Positions 1 through 6,411 of a stretch of 8,136 bases of DNA are shown one piece after another (within the stretch, counting starts at the first letter, position 1; each line of letters opens with the position of its first letter). The position numbers were made by a program, and so were the translations under genes. Source of the DNA: Ruminococcaceae bacterium UBA7135 (lineage in GTDB: Bacteria > Bacillota > Clostridia > Oscillospirales > Ruminococcaceae); NCBI GenBank assembly GCA_002492075.1, contig DKXD01000032.1, positions 6,422 through 14,557 of the forward strand, given 5' to 3'. The notes under the pieces were generated by a model that saw only the letters and a program-made list of their open reading frames with translations, ran no database searches and had not been told where the DNA came from.

Positions 1-382
1 CGCGTATCCAGCCGCGCGTACCGCATATTGAAACTCCCTCGGCAAGATATGCGTTGTTGAACAAAAAACTTATTGTGGAAAAACCGTTGTCCGAAACAAA
101 CTCCGTGAGCTTATTCATAGTTGCCCACCAAAGATCATGATTGCCTTTCGACAAGATTTTCCTGCCTTTAAGTTCTCTGTCAATAAACTCCAAGTCTTTT
201 TGGGCTTCTTCAAGCTTTAAAGCCCACGAGTGGTCGCCGACCAGCACGACAGTATCATCATCGGTTATCTTGCTGTTCCAGTTTTCAAGCAGACGCTCGG
301 TGTGGTTCTTCCAGCCCGAAAATATATCCATGGGTTTATCAACGCCAAACGACAGATGAAGATCGCCGATAGTGTATATCAC
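1..382 (-). CDS. Metallophosphoesterase, COG1768-like predicted phosphohydrolase (3' end beyond the window)
   Basis: This is the first 127 codons of a calcineurin-like metallophosphoesterase, a family that hydrolyses phosphoesters using a two-metal centre; the substrate is unknown. The metal-ligand motifs appear in order: GDLH at residues 6-9 (D7, H9), VGDHSW at 48-53 (D50) and KGNHDLWW at 79-86 (N81, H82). CGTRGW at 120-125 is typical of the COG1768 branch. The remaining C-terminal metal ligands would lie outside the window. I chose the GTG start at 382 because GGAGAGGAG sits just upstream and an in-frame TGA, the thrC stop itself, lies 19 bp before it. No signal peptide is seen, so it is probably cytoplasmic. 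It is the last visible gene of the rplS-lepB-ylqF-rnhB-yraN-thrC cluster. The family call is firm; the physiological role is not known. Confidence 0.88.
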   Translation of the reverse strand, partial: MIYTIGDLHLSFGVDKPMDIFSGWKNHTERLLENWNSKITDDDTVVLVGDHSWALKLEEAQKDLEFIDRELKGRKILSKGNHDLWWATMNKLTEFVSDNGFSTISFLFNNAYLAEGVSICGTRGWIR

Positions 383-401
383 TGCGTTCTCCTCTCCGAC
401 G

Positions 402-1895
402 TCACTTGTTCAAAAATCCAAGCACGATATCGCCCATTTCCTGCTTCTCCACGGTATTGGTGAAACGTATCGCCTTGCCCTTTGTTGCAGCAAGTGGCGC
501 AGGCATTTTGGTATCGGTCGCCGCTTCAAGCTTTGCAATAAGCTCAAACTCGTCCTCGGGCTGAGCGCCGCCGTCCACCGCGTCAAATACGGCTCTTCCG
601 AATTTATAAGGATTTGCCGTGGAAGCAATTATCGTCTTTGTCGTATCGCCCGTTTTCGCCTTGTAATCGTCATATACCTTAACAGCCACCGCCGTGTGCG
701 TATCAAGCAGGTAATGCTCTTCGTTGAATGTCTTGCGTATCTCCGCTTTAGTCTCGCTATCGTCACAGCAGCCCGCGCAGAACAGCTCGCCAAGCTTTGC
801 CTTGACCGACTCATTGACCTCGTATCTTCCCGAGTTTTTCAGCGAATCGAACCACTCGTTTATCAGCTTATCGTCACAGCCCGTGAGATGATAAAGCAGT
901 CTTTCGAGGTTCGACGAGATAAGTATATCCATCGACGGCGAGATAGTGGTATAAAATTGTCTGTTTCTGTCGTAAACACCCGTGTTAATGAAGTCGGTCA
1001 GAACGTTGTTTGAATTGGACGCGCAGATAAGTTTGTTTACGGGAATTCCCATAAGCTTTGCGTAATACGCCGCGAGAATGTTTCCGAAGTTGCCCGTGGG
1101 AACAACGACATTCACCTTTTCGCCGTACTCGATCTCTTTATCCTTAATAAGCTGCGCGTAAGCCGAAACATAGTAGACTATTTGCGGCGCGAGACGACCC
1201 CAGTTTATGGAGTTGGCGCTGGAAAGCAAGATGTTCTTTGCCGCGAGCTTTTGCTCTATGTCCTTGTCGGTAAATATCGCCTTAACGCCGTTCTGACAAT
1301 CGTCGAAATTTCCCTTGACAGCACAGACATTGACATTCGCACCGTCCTGCGTGGTCATCTGACGCTTTTGCATGGGAGATACGCCGTCCTCGGGATAAAA
1401 TACCGAAATCGACGTTCCCGGAACGTCCTTAAATCCCTCCAAAGCCGCCTTGCCTGTGTCTCCCGAGGTCGCGACCAGAATGGAGATATGCTTTCCGTCG
1501 ACAGTCTTTTTAGCAGAGGTCGTCAGCAGATACGGCAGAATTTGCAGCGCCATATCTTTAAACGCGCAGGTAGGTCCATGCCACAGTTCAAGAACGTATC
1601 TTCCCTCTTTGAGCTTTTTGATCTCCGCTATATTATTTGTATCGAAATTCTTATCGTTGTAAGCTCCCTCAACGCAATAGCGCAGTTCCTCTTTCGTAAA
1701 ATCAGTAAGGAACTTGGAGAACACGTCAAACGCTCTATCAACGTAGGGCTTATCGCAAAACGACAGAATTTCCTCTTTCGTAAGCTTTGGAATACTTTCT
1801 GGAACGTACAAGCCGCCCTCGTCCGACAACCCCTTAACTATCGCGTGAGCGCTTGTTACTTTAAGCGCCGAATTTCTTGTGCTTGTATAATTCAT
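402..1895 (-). CDS. thrC: Threonine synthase
   Basis: PLP-dependent threonine synthase converts O-phospho-L-homoserine to L-threonine plus phosphate, the last step of threonine biosynthesis, in the cytoplasm. The product is 497 aa, matching the longer threonine synthase class. The N-terminal MNYTSTRN block and SDEGGLYVP (24-32) are family signatures. The PLP-binding lysine is K113 in HGPTCAFKDMALQ. SGDTGKA is at 144-150, and the PLP-phosphate loop PTGNFGN is at 266-272. I prefer ATG 1895 because AAAGGAAG lies about 9 nt upstream. A GTG two codons earlier (1901) would be only 3 nt from that site. The gene begins 14 bp after the yraN stop and ends 19 bp before the phosphoesterase, so it is probably co-transcribed with the ribosome-biogenesis genes upstream. 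No T-box, threonine attenuator or other dedicated leader is visible before it, so its expression probably follows the operon. Confidence 0.97.
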   Translation of the reverse strand: MNYTSTRNSALKVTSAHAIVKGLSDEGGLYVPESIPKLTKEEILSFCDKPYVDRAFDVFSKFLTDFTKEELRYCVEGAYNDKNFDTNNIAEIKKLKEGRYVLELWHGPTCAFKDMALQILPYLLTTSAKKTVDGKHISILVATSGDTGKAALEGFKDVPGTSISVFYPEDGVSPMQKRQMTTQDGANVNVCAVKGNFDDCQNGVKAIFTDKDIEQKLAAKNILLSSANSINWGRLAPQIVYYVSAYAQLIKDKEIEYGEKVNVVVPTGNFGNILAAYYAKLMGIPVNKLICASNSNNVLTDFINTGVYDRNRQFYTTISPSMDILISSNLERLLYHLTGCDDKLINEWFDSLKNSGRYEVNESVKAKLGELFCAGCCDDSETKAEIRKTFNEEHYLLDTHTAVAVKVYDDYKAKTGDTTKTIIASTANPYKFGRAVFDAVDGGAQPEDEFELIAKLEAATDTKMPAPLAATKGKAIRFTNTVEKQEMGDIVLGFLNK

Positions 1896-1909
1896 ATACA
1901 CGCTTCCTT

Positions 1910-2308
1910 TCAGTTTGCAGTATAAACGCCCTCGGTATCAAATGCATTCTCAAAAAAATTGATATCGGATACCTTGGGAACAGTGCCGACGGTAAGCCAA
2001 ACCTCGGCTATATCATATCGAACATACGGATATTTTTGCAGTATCTCGGGGTTTTCGGTGAGATACGCGTCCGCCGTCAATATTATCTTTCGTTTTTTGA
2101 TGAAATTTACCGCCTCAACTCCGCGCACCAATGTGCCGAGTTTCCGCGTTTTCACCTCGGTAAACACTATGTTGTTTCCAATGGCTGAAATTATATCCAC
2201 CTCGCCGACCCGCTTGTGATAATTTCTGGCGATTATCGTGTGTCCGCGCTTTTTAAGCTCCTCACACACCGCGTCCTCGCCCAATTTTCCTTTAGCTTGT
2301 TTGTCCAT
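1910..2308 (-). CDS. YraN/UPF0102 family endonuclease-like protein
   Basis: A small protein (132 aa from ATG 2308) of the YraN/UPF0102 family, which has a restriction-endonuclease-like PD-(D/E)xK fold and is thought to act on nucleic acids. Its exact substrate is not established. Visible active-site-type residues are E11 in KGKLGEDAV, D38 in VGEVDIIS, and E51 and K53 in VFTEVKTRK. The N-terminal helix, GEVD strand and EVK strand follow the family order. ATG 2308 is favoured because AAGGA lies about 5 nt upstream. A TTG six codons earlier is possible but has no better site. The start lies inside the end of rnhB (17-bp overlap), implying translational coupling. The pairing of rnhB with yraN recurs in many bacteria and supports a DNA/RNA-processing role, but that is context only. 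Confidence 0.92.
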   Translation of the reverse strand: MDKQAKGKLGEDAVCEELKKRGHTIIARNYHKRVGEVDIISAIGNNIVFTEVKTRKLGTLVRGVEAVNFIKKRKIILTADAYLTENPEILQKYPYVRYDIAEVWLTVGTVPKVSDINFFENAFDTEGVYTAN

Positions 2309-3017
2309 TTTTATCCTTGTCGGCAAGAAATTTTTTTAGAAACGATCTACGGTGAATAGCGCAGATCCCATGTTCCTTTATTGCTGCGTAATGCGCTTTT
2401 GTGCCGTAGCCCTTATGCTTCTCAAAGCCGTATTCGGGGTACTTTTCGGCGAATGAGCACATCTCCTTGTCACGCTCTACTTTCGCGAGTATGCTTGCCG
2501 CCGCGATCGCCTCGGACTTCGCGTCTCCGCCGATAACGTTTTTCAGTACTCCGTCAAACTTATTTTCCGAATTGAACGGATCATTAAGCTCGGGCAATAC
2601 GTCTCCATCCACGAGGACGATCTCAGGCTTTATACACAAGGTGTCAAACGCCCGCGCCATCGCAAGCAGATCAGCCGAAAGAATATCAGTTTCGTCTATC
2701 TCCGAAACTAACGCGCACGAAACGCTTACCGCCAACGCCTTGTCCCAAATCTCCTCATAAAGCGCTTCACGCTTTTTCGGCGTAAGCTTTTTACTGTCGT
2801 TCAAACCCTCTATCGGATTTTCGGGGTCGAGAATTACCGCCGCAGCATAAACAGGTCCGGCGATAGGACCTCTGCCAGCTTCGTCAATTCCGCAGACAAC
2901 GCCGAATTTATCAAAAACGGCTTTGTCAAATTCACGCAGAGACAGTCCATCAAGCGGAACGCCGTCTATTCTCAATTGAGTTGCGGAGCTTTTCTTATGT
3001 TTGCTTTGATATGCCAT
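2292..3017 (-). CDS. rnhB: Ribonuclease HII
   Basis: RNase HII cleaves the RNA strand of RNA-DNA hybrids and nicks at ribonucleotides misincorporated in DNA. The product is 241 aa, within the family range. The metal-binding signature GIDEAGRGPIAGPV is at 43-56, with D45 and E46. GLNDSKKLT at 71-79 contains the conserved DSKKL. LVDGD at 135-139 supplies D137. GDAKSEAIAAASILAKVERD at 164-183 is the conserved downstream block, and YGTKAHYAAI with a basic C-terminus (HRRSFLKKF) completes the family pattern. About 35 residues precede the catalytic core, a modest lysine-containing N-terminal extension. The start lies 2 bp after the ylqF stop (TGA-AA-ATG), with AAAGGG inside the end of ylqF as ribosome binding site. 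It overlaps the following yraN by 17 bp. All expected catalytic residues are present. Confidence 0.97.
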   Translation of the reverse strand: MAYQSKHKKSSATQLRIDGVPLDGLSLREFDKAVFDKFGVVCGIDEAGRGPIAGPVYAAAVILDPENPIEGLNDSKKLTPKKREALYEEIWDKALAVSVSCALVSEIDETDILSADLLAMARAFDTLCIKPEIVLVDGDVLPELNDPFNSENKFDGVLKNVIGGDAKSEAIAAASILAKVERDKEMCSFAEKYPEYGFEKHKGYGTKAHYAAIKEHGICAIHRRSFLKKFLADKDKNGQTS

Positions 3018-3019
3018 TT

Positions 3020-3874
3020 TCAGATCCCTTTCGGCGGCTCATCCAAGGTTATTCTGCCTATTTTGCCGCCGCGAAACTCGTCGAGCAAAGCCGCAGCCGC
3101 ACGTTCAACGTCGGGTTCTCCGCCCGATATCAACATACCGCGCTTTTGCGCTATTCCAACAAGCACATCGCCCTCGCCCGATATTTTATAACGAGCCTTG
3201 ATAAGCTCGGGGTAATCTTTCAGAAGAATTTCCCCCAAAGAACGCGCAAGCGCTGCTGTGTCAACGACCTCGTCTTTTACAGCACCCGTAAACGCAAGAT
3301 TTTGCGCCACGTTCTTGTCATCGAACTTAGGCCAAAGTATTCCGGGCATATCCAGCAGCTCAATATCTTTATCAATAGAAACCCACTGCTTTCCCCTTGT
3401 AACTCCCGGGCGATCCCCGACCTTAGTTTTCTTGGAGTTCGCCATTCGGTTGATAAACGACGATTTTCCCACATTCGGGATACCCACGACCATAAGCCGC
3501 AGCGCCTTGCCTATCATTCCGCGAGCCTTTCGGCGCTCGATAATACCACTCAGCAGCCGCTTGACGGTCGGAAGAAATTTATTTAACCCTTTCCCGCTTC
3601 GGCAGTCGCATACGATAACGCTGATACCTCGGCTCTCGTAATAACGTTTCCATACCATCGTCGCCTTTTCATCGGCAACATCGCACTTGTTCATTATCAT
3701 AATTCGCGGTTTATTTCCCACAAGCTCGCCCAAAATCGGATTTCTGCTGCTTTCTGGTATTCGCGCGTCGGTAACTTCCACCACGGCGTCGACCATTTTG
3801 AGGTCGGCTTCGATAAGCCGCCGCGTCTTGGTCATATGCCCGGGAAACCACTGAATATTTTGTGCTTCACCCAT
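3020..3874 (-). CDS. ylqF: Ribosome biogenesis GTPase YlqF/RbgA
   Basis: A circularly permuted GTPase of the YlqF/RbgA family, required in Firmicutes for late maturation of the 50S subunit. The product is 284 aa, full length. The permuted motif order is clear: G4 NKCD at 62-65, then G1 GIPNVGKSS at 131-139, the G2 threonine T159 within RPGVTRGKQW, and G3 DMPG at 175-178. The N-terminal WFPGHM (9-14) and DARIPESSRNP (36-46) blocks are family hallmarks. The C-terminal half (about 185-284) is the helical RNA-binding domain. The start ATG 3874 has no strong Shine-Dalgarno; only AGATC-type sequence precedes it. It lies 13 bp after the lepB stop, so translational coupling is plausible. Position in an operon headed by rplS fits a ribosome-assembly role. 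Confidence 0.97.
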   Translation of the reverse strand: MGEAQNIQWFPGHMTKTRRLIEADLKMVDAVVEVTDARIPESSRNPILGELVGNKPRIMIMNKCDVADEKATMVWKRYYESRGISVIVCDCRSGKGLNKFLPTVKRLLSGIIERRKARGMIGKALRLMVVGIPNVGKSSFINRMANSKKTKVGDRPGVTRGKQWVSIDKDIELLDMPGILWPKFDDKNVAQNLAFTGAVKDEVVDTAALARSLGEILLKDYPELIKARYKISGEGDVLVGIAQKRGMLISGGEPDVERAAAALLDEFRGGKIGRITLDEPPKGI

Positions 3875-3887
3875 AATAACGATCTAT

Positions 3888-4574
3888 TTACAGCCACTTA
3901 AAGCTGCTGAACGGAGCATAGCGTACAAACGCCTTACCCATAATATAGTTGGTATCAATACACCCAACATCCTCGATGTTCCTGCTATCATTGGAGTTAT
4001 TGCGATTATCTCCCATCACGAACACGCAATGTTCGGGAACGATATAATCCTTGTTGCTTTCTATCCAACCCATGTAATGATCTCGAATGGGTTCTTTGAT
4101 ATAATCCTCTTTTAACGCCTCTCCGTTAAGATATACAATGCCGTTGTCGAAATCAATGCGAATGGTATCGCCCTCTTTTGCAATAACACGCTTTATAATC
4201 GTTTCACCATATATATTCGTGCCCTGCAAACGCAGCTTGTCAGCCTCCACTACAACAATATCGCCATAGTCCGGCGTATACATAAAATTAGTGGCTATAA
4301 CCTTATCCTTGTTCATCAATGTATTATTCATAGAATTACCGGAAACGGTTATCGAACGGAAAAAGAACAGGTTAAGCACCAAAACAGCGATTATTGAATA
4401 CACAAACCAAGTTGTCCAGCTTAGAACATTTGAAAAAGGCTTGCCAACTTCTTCAGTGGATTCGTTATCAGTTTCTGAGTTTTTTTTCTCGGCAGTCAAG
4501 CTCTCCGCTGCAAATTCATTGTCTTCAGCGGGGATTTCCTCCCGCTTTTCACTTTCCTCGTTAAACTCTTTCAC
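3888..4574 (-). CDS. lepB: Signal peptidase I
   Basis: Type I signal peptidase, which removes signal peptides from exported proteins at the outer face of the membrane using a Ser-Lys dyad. The product is 228 aa. A single membrane segment lies at about 56-72 (hydrophobic WFVYSIIAVLVLNLFFF). The catalytic serine is S81 in VSGNSM and the general-base lysine is K128 in IIKRVIAKEGD. The conserved box MGDNRNNSNDSR is at 187-198. One N-terminal transmembrane helix with a short catalytic domain is the Gram-positive layout. Odd feature: residues 1-44 form a strongly acidic, low-complexity cytoplasmic tail (16 Asp/Glu against 5 Lys/Arg). The start is GTG 4574, with only a weak purine site (AAGAGAA) upstream. 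A terminator-like hairpin separates it from rplS. Confidence 0.96.
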   Translation of the reverse strand: MKEFNEESEKREEIPAEDNEFAAESLTAEKKNSETDNESTEEVGKPFSNVLSWTTWFVYSIIAVLVLNLFFFRSITVSGNSMNNTLMNKDKVIATNFMYTPDYGDIVVVEADKLRLQGTNIYGETIIKRVIAKEGDTIRIDFDNGIVYLNGEALKEDYIKEPIRDHYMGWIESNKDYIVPEHCVFVMGDNRNNSNDSRNIEDVGCIDTNYIMGKAFVRYAPFSSFKWL

Positions 4575-4600
4575 AGCAATTCTCTTTTCTTACAAAGTTA

Positions 4601-4639
4601 TCCCCAAAAACTCCCCGCCAAAGCGAGGAATTCGGGGGA
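4601..4639 (-). terminator. Intrinsic terminator or attenuator between rplS and lepB
   Basis: Read on the minus strand, CCTCGC (4628-4623) pairs with GCGGGG (4618-4613) around a 4-nt loop, with one G-U pair. AG and five T residues follow at 4610-4606. An outer 5-bp arm, TCCCC (4639-4635) with GGGGA (4605-4601), could clamp the structure further. It starts 8 bp after the rplS stop codon. The T-tract is short and is interrupted by the outer arm, so I expect partial termination. That would give more rplS than lepB-to-thrC message; this is inferred from sequence only. Confidence 0.6.
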
Positions 4640-4646
4640 TCAAAAA

Positions 4647-4988
4647 TTAAACCTTGGACTTTACCTTTGCAGCCTTGCCCACTCTGTCACGCAGATAGTA
4701 AAGCTTCGCTCTGCGAACCTTACCGTTTCTTACAACGTCAACGTGGTCAACAGACGGTGAGTGTATAGGGAACACTCTTTCAACGCCGCAGCCGTGCGCT
4801 ACGCGTCTAACCGTAAAGGTCTCGTTGATGCCGCCATGCTTCTTAGAGATAACGGTGCCCTCGAACATCTGGATACGGCTCTTTTCGCCCTCCTTGATGC
4901 TTACATATACCTTTACATAATCACCGATCTCGATCTCGGGAGCAGCTTCCTTCATGCTGCTCTGCTCAATAAGCTTTAATGCGTCCAT
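4647..4988 (-). CDS. rplS: 50S ribosomal protein L19
   Basis: Ribosomal protein L19, a 50S component near the 30S interface. The product is 113 aa, the normal length. Family blocks are visible in order: IGDYVKVYV (21-29), RIQMFEGTVISKKHGG (38-53), TFTVRRVAHGCGVERVFPIH (57-76) and the basic tail VRRAKLYYLRDR (91-102). ATG 4988 is chosen because a perfect AGGAGG lies 6 nt upstream. A GTG at 5003 in the same frame would put that ribosome binding site inside the coding sequence. It is preceded by a long structured leader with its own promoter and followed by a terminator-like hairpin. That fits a highly expressed, autoregulated ribosomal-protein gene heading the cluster. Confidence 0.98.
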   Translation of the reverse strand: MDALKLIEQSSMKEAAPEIEIGDYVKVYVSIKEGEKSRIQMFEGTVISKKHGGINETFTVRRVAHGCGVERVFPIHSPSVDHVDVVRNGKVRRAKLYYLRDRVGKAAKVKSKV

Positions 4989-5229
4989 TTTTTCCTCCTG
5001 CACTTTTCGGATATTCTTGAGTCCGGCCTTTCCGGGCAGTATATTTTTTCGCCGCGGGTCTTTTCCCGCGCTCTCAGAGGACTATCCGTTTTTAATGTTT
5101 GAGAACCCGTACTGTAAAACAGGCTCCGCGCATTAACACACGCCGAAACGCCAAGGGCCTTGATAGAGCGCCTTTTTCCGAAAAAGACACCGAATTTTGG
5201 GCATAGCTATTCCAACGGATACTAAATGC
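4989..5229 (-). ncRNA. Structured 5' leader of rplS (candidate L19 leader RNA)
   Basis: This gene-free stretch of about 240 nt runs from the predicted rplS transcription start to its start codon. Reading the minus strand, the 3' half can form a three-way arrangement. CGGATA (5088-5083) closes with TATCCG (5013-5008). It encloses hairpin CGCGGG/CCCGCG (5070-5065 with 5058-5053) and a CCGG/CCGG hairpin (5035-5032 with 5026-5023). The 5' half holds hairpin CTTTTT-CGG-AAAAAG (5186-5172). A second TATCCGTT at 5221-5214 competes for the same AACGGATA. The closing arm ends only about 8 nt before AGGAGG, so translation control is plausible. An L19 leader class is known from Gram-positives. I infer membership from position and structure and have not matched a covariance model. 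Confidence 0.6.
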
Positions 5230-5235
5230 CTTTTT

Positions 5236-5264
5236 ATTATAACACTATCTGTAGAAAAAATCAA
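5236..5264 (-). promoter_or_regulatory. Sigma-A-type promoter for the rplS operon (proximal)
   Basis: On the minus strand, TTGATT (-35, 5264-5259) and a perfect TATAAT (-10, 5241-5236) are separated by 17 bp. TGT immediately before the -10 makes an extended -10. The predicted start is near 5229, at the head of the rplS leader. This is a strong consensus match and the probable main promoter of the cluster. Confidence 0.85.
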
Positions 5265-5278
5265 GGGCTTTTTATCAA

Positions 5279-5306
5279 AATATAACATTTTTTTCAAGAA
5301 AGTCAA
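5279..5306 (-). promoter_or_regulatory. Possible second, upstream promoter for the rplS operon
   Basis: On the minus strand, TTGACT (5306-5301) and TATATT (5284-5279) are spaced by 16 bp, again with TGT as an extended -10. It begins 9 bp after the stop of the preceding ASKHA-like gene and would initiate near 5272, within the -35 side of the proximal promoter. Tandem promoters are common for ribosomal-protein genes, but the spacer and -10 are weaker here than in the proximal one. Confidence 0.45.
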
Positions 5307-5314
5307 AAAATCAG

Positions 5315-6391
5315 CTAGAAATTAAGGTTATTTAAGTAATCTTTGTCATATTTAAGTAAATCTTCGTGCGAAAAATCCTTAGCCGAACATGTGAACTCAA
5401 AAGCTCGTTCGCGAACGCTCTCGTCTTCAAGGAACGCTATCACTCCCTGCTCTACCGCACCGCGGCAAAACGCCGCGCCCACAAACCGTTCCGGTATCGC
5501 GCCGAGTTCCATAAGAGCGCGAAATCCTCCCGCAGAAGAAAACGGCTCGCCCGAAAAGAACATCTGCACATCCGTGCGCGGCAAAAGCTCAAATGCCGCG
5601 GCGGTAAACGCCTTGTCCGCCTGTATCGCGCGGACGTCGCTTTGTGACACAAAGAAGTCCTCTCCTATATAATAGAGGTCGCGATCGAGCATTATCCCAT
5701 CCTCGTCGAGTATTCCTGCGCGCTTCATCTCCGCTGCGGACATCAGCGCGCCGCACGGAGAGACCCCTATGCTTTCACAGTCTCCAACGACCTCATACGC
5801 TCGTGTGCCGTCAGGCTCTTGACGAACGAGGTCTATAGCGCCGTTTTCGGCAGGCATACCGCTTTCCAAAGCCGTTCCGTCAAACGAACCAAGCAGAGGA
5901 AAAGCAGCGCAGTGAAGCTCTCCGTTCGTTTTGTGAGCCATGCACAGCGATTTCCCGAAATCCGCTGCCGTCCAGTCCGTTTCGGCAGGCAGAGTGAGCA
6001 AAAAAGCCGTAAACCGTCCGCTTATCCCCGCAGATATATAAGGTATAAATAGCAGCTCGCATTCTTCGGACAACCCGACAGCAACAGTGTCAAGCACCTG
6101 CTCCAGCGCCGTCTCGATATGAACGGGCGCGGCTATCCCCATTTTCTTGACGGCGGCGGGCTTTATAGAAAACTTCCGCAAAGAAGTAACAACAAGCTTT
6201 CCAAGCTCCTTTGCTGTTGTTTGAGCGGTAAGCTCCGCGCCGAACACCACCGAGCGCGAGTAGCGGCGCTCCAGCGCAAGATCATAGCACACTACCGTTA
6301 TTGAATTTGCCGTTATATCACACGCCAAAGCAAGCTCGGCGCTGCGTTCGGCGCGGTATTTTTCATGCAGAATGTGTTTTTCGGAAATCAT
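5315..6391 (-). CDS. RACo/DUF4445-like ASKHA-fold protein with degenerate nucleotide-binding motifs
   Basis: This 358-aa protein resembles the C-terminal ASKHA part of RACo/RamA-type reductive activators of corrinoid proteins (DUF4445). Matching blocks are LALACDITANSITVVCYDL (20-38, like the family's first phosphate loop), LESGMPAENGAIDLVR (175-190), VVGDCESIGV then AEMKRAGILDEDG (201-232), VSQSDVRAIQADKAF (248-262) and ERFVGAAFCRGAVEQGVIAF (301-320). The tail SAKDFSHEDL also fits. The N-terminal [2Fe-2S] domain of RACo is absent. Key motifs are altered: DIGTTT is DITANS, DIGTNGE reads DFGKSLC, CGSG is SPCG, and AGGFG is SGEPF. ATPase activity is therefore doubtful. The start ATG 6391 has GGAGGAGG upstream and lies 20 bp after the SGNH gene, so the two are co-transcribed. 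No corrinoid or methyltransferase gene is nearby. Fold assignment is from memory of family motifs; function is unknown. Confidence 0.7.
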   Translation of the reverse strand: MISEKHILHEKYRAERSAELALACDITANSITVVCYDLALERRYSRSVVFGAELTAQTTAKELGKLVVTSLRKFSIKPAAVKKMGIAAPVHIETALEQVLDTVAVGLSEECELLFIPYISAGISGRFTAFLLTLPAETDWTAADFGKSLCMAHKTNGELHCAAFPLLGSFDGTALESGMPAENGAIDLVRQEPDGTRAYEVVGDCESIGVSPCGALMSAAEMKRAGILDEDGIMLDRDLYYIGEDFFVSQSDVRAIQADKAFTAAAFELLPRTDVQMFFSGEPFSSAGGFRALMELGAIPERFVGAAFCRGAVEQGVIAFLEDESVRERAFEFTCSAKDFSHEDLLKYDKDYLNNLNF

Positions 6392-6411
6392 ACACTTCCT
6401 CCTCCGCCATA

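Noticed and set aside
372..1013. Plus-strand open frame of 213 codons opposite thrC
   Set aside because: It is antisense to a clear threonine synthase, has no recognisable domain and no fitting ribosome binding site; it is a shadow frame.
1182..1925. Plus-strand open frame of 247 codons opposite thrC and the end of yraN
   Set aside because: It is antisense to well-supported genes and its translation has no family motif.
2981..3586. Plus-strand open frame of 201 codons opposite ylqF
   Set aside because: It is a shadow of the GTPase gene, with composition reflecting its reverse complement.
4989..5003. GTG start for rplS five codons upstream
   Set aside because: It would translate the AGGAGG ribosome binding site; ATG 4988 gives the usual L19 N-terminus.
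5172..5186. CTTTTT/AAAAAG hairpin in the rplS leader as a terminator
   Set aside because: A T-tract is absent after the stem on the minus strand; the T residues are inside the stem.
5284..5316. Terminator after the ASKHA-like gene
   Set aside because: There is A/T-rich sequence with T-runs, but I could find no convincing G/C stem, so termination here is not supported.
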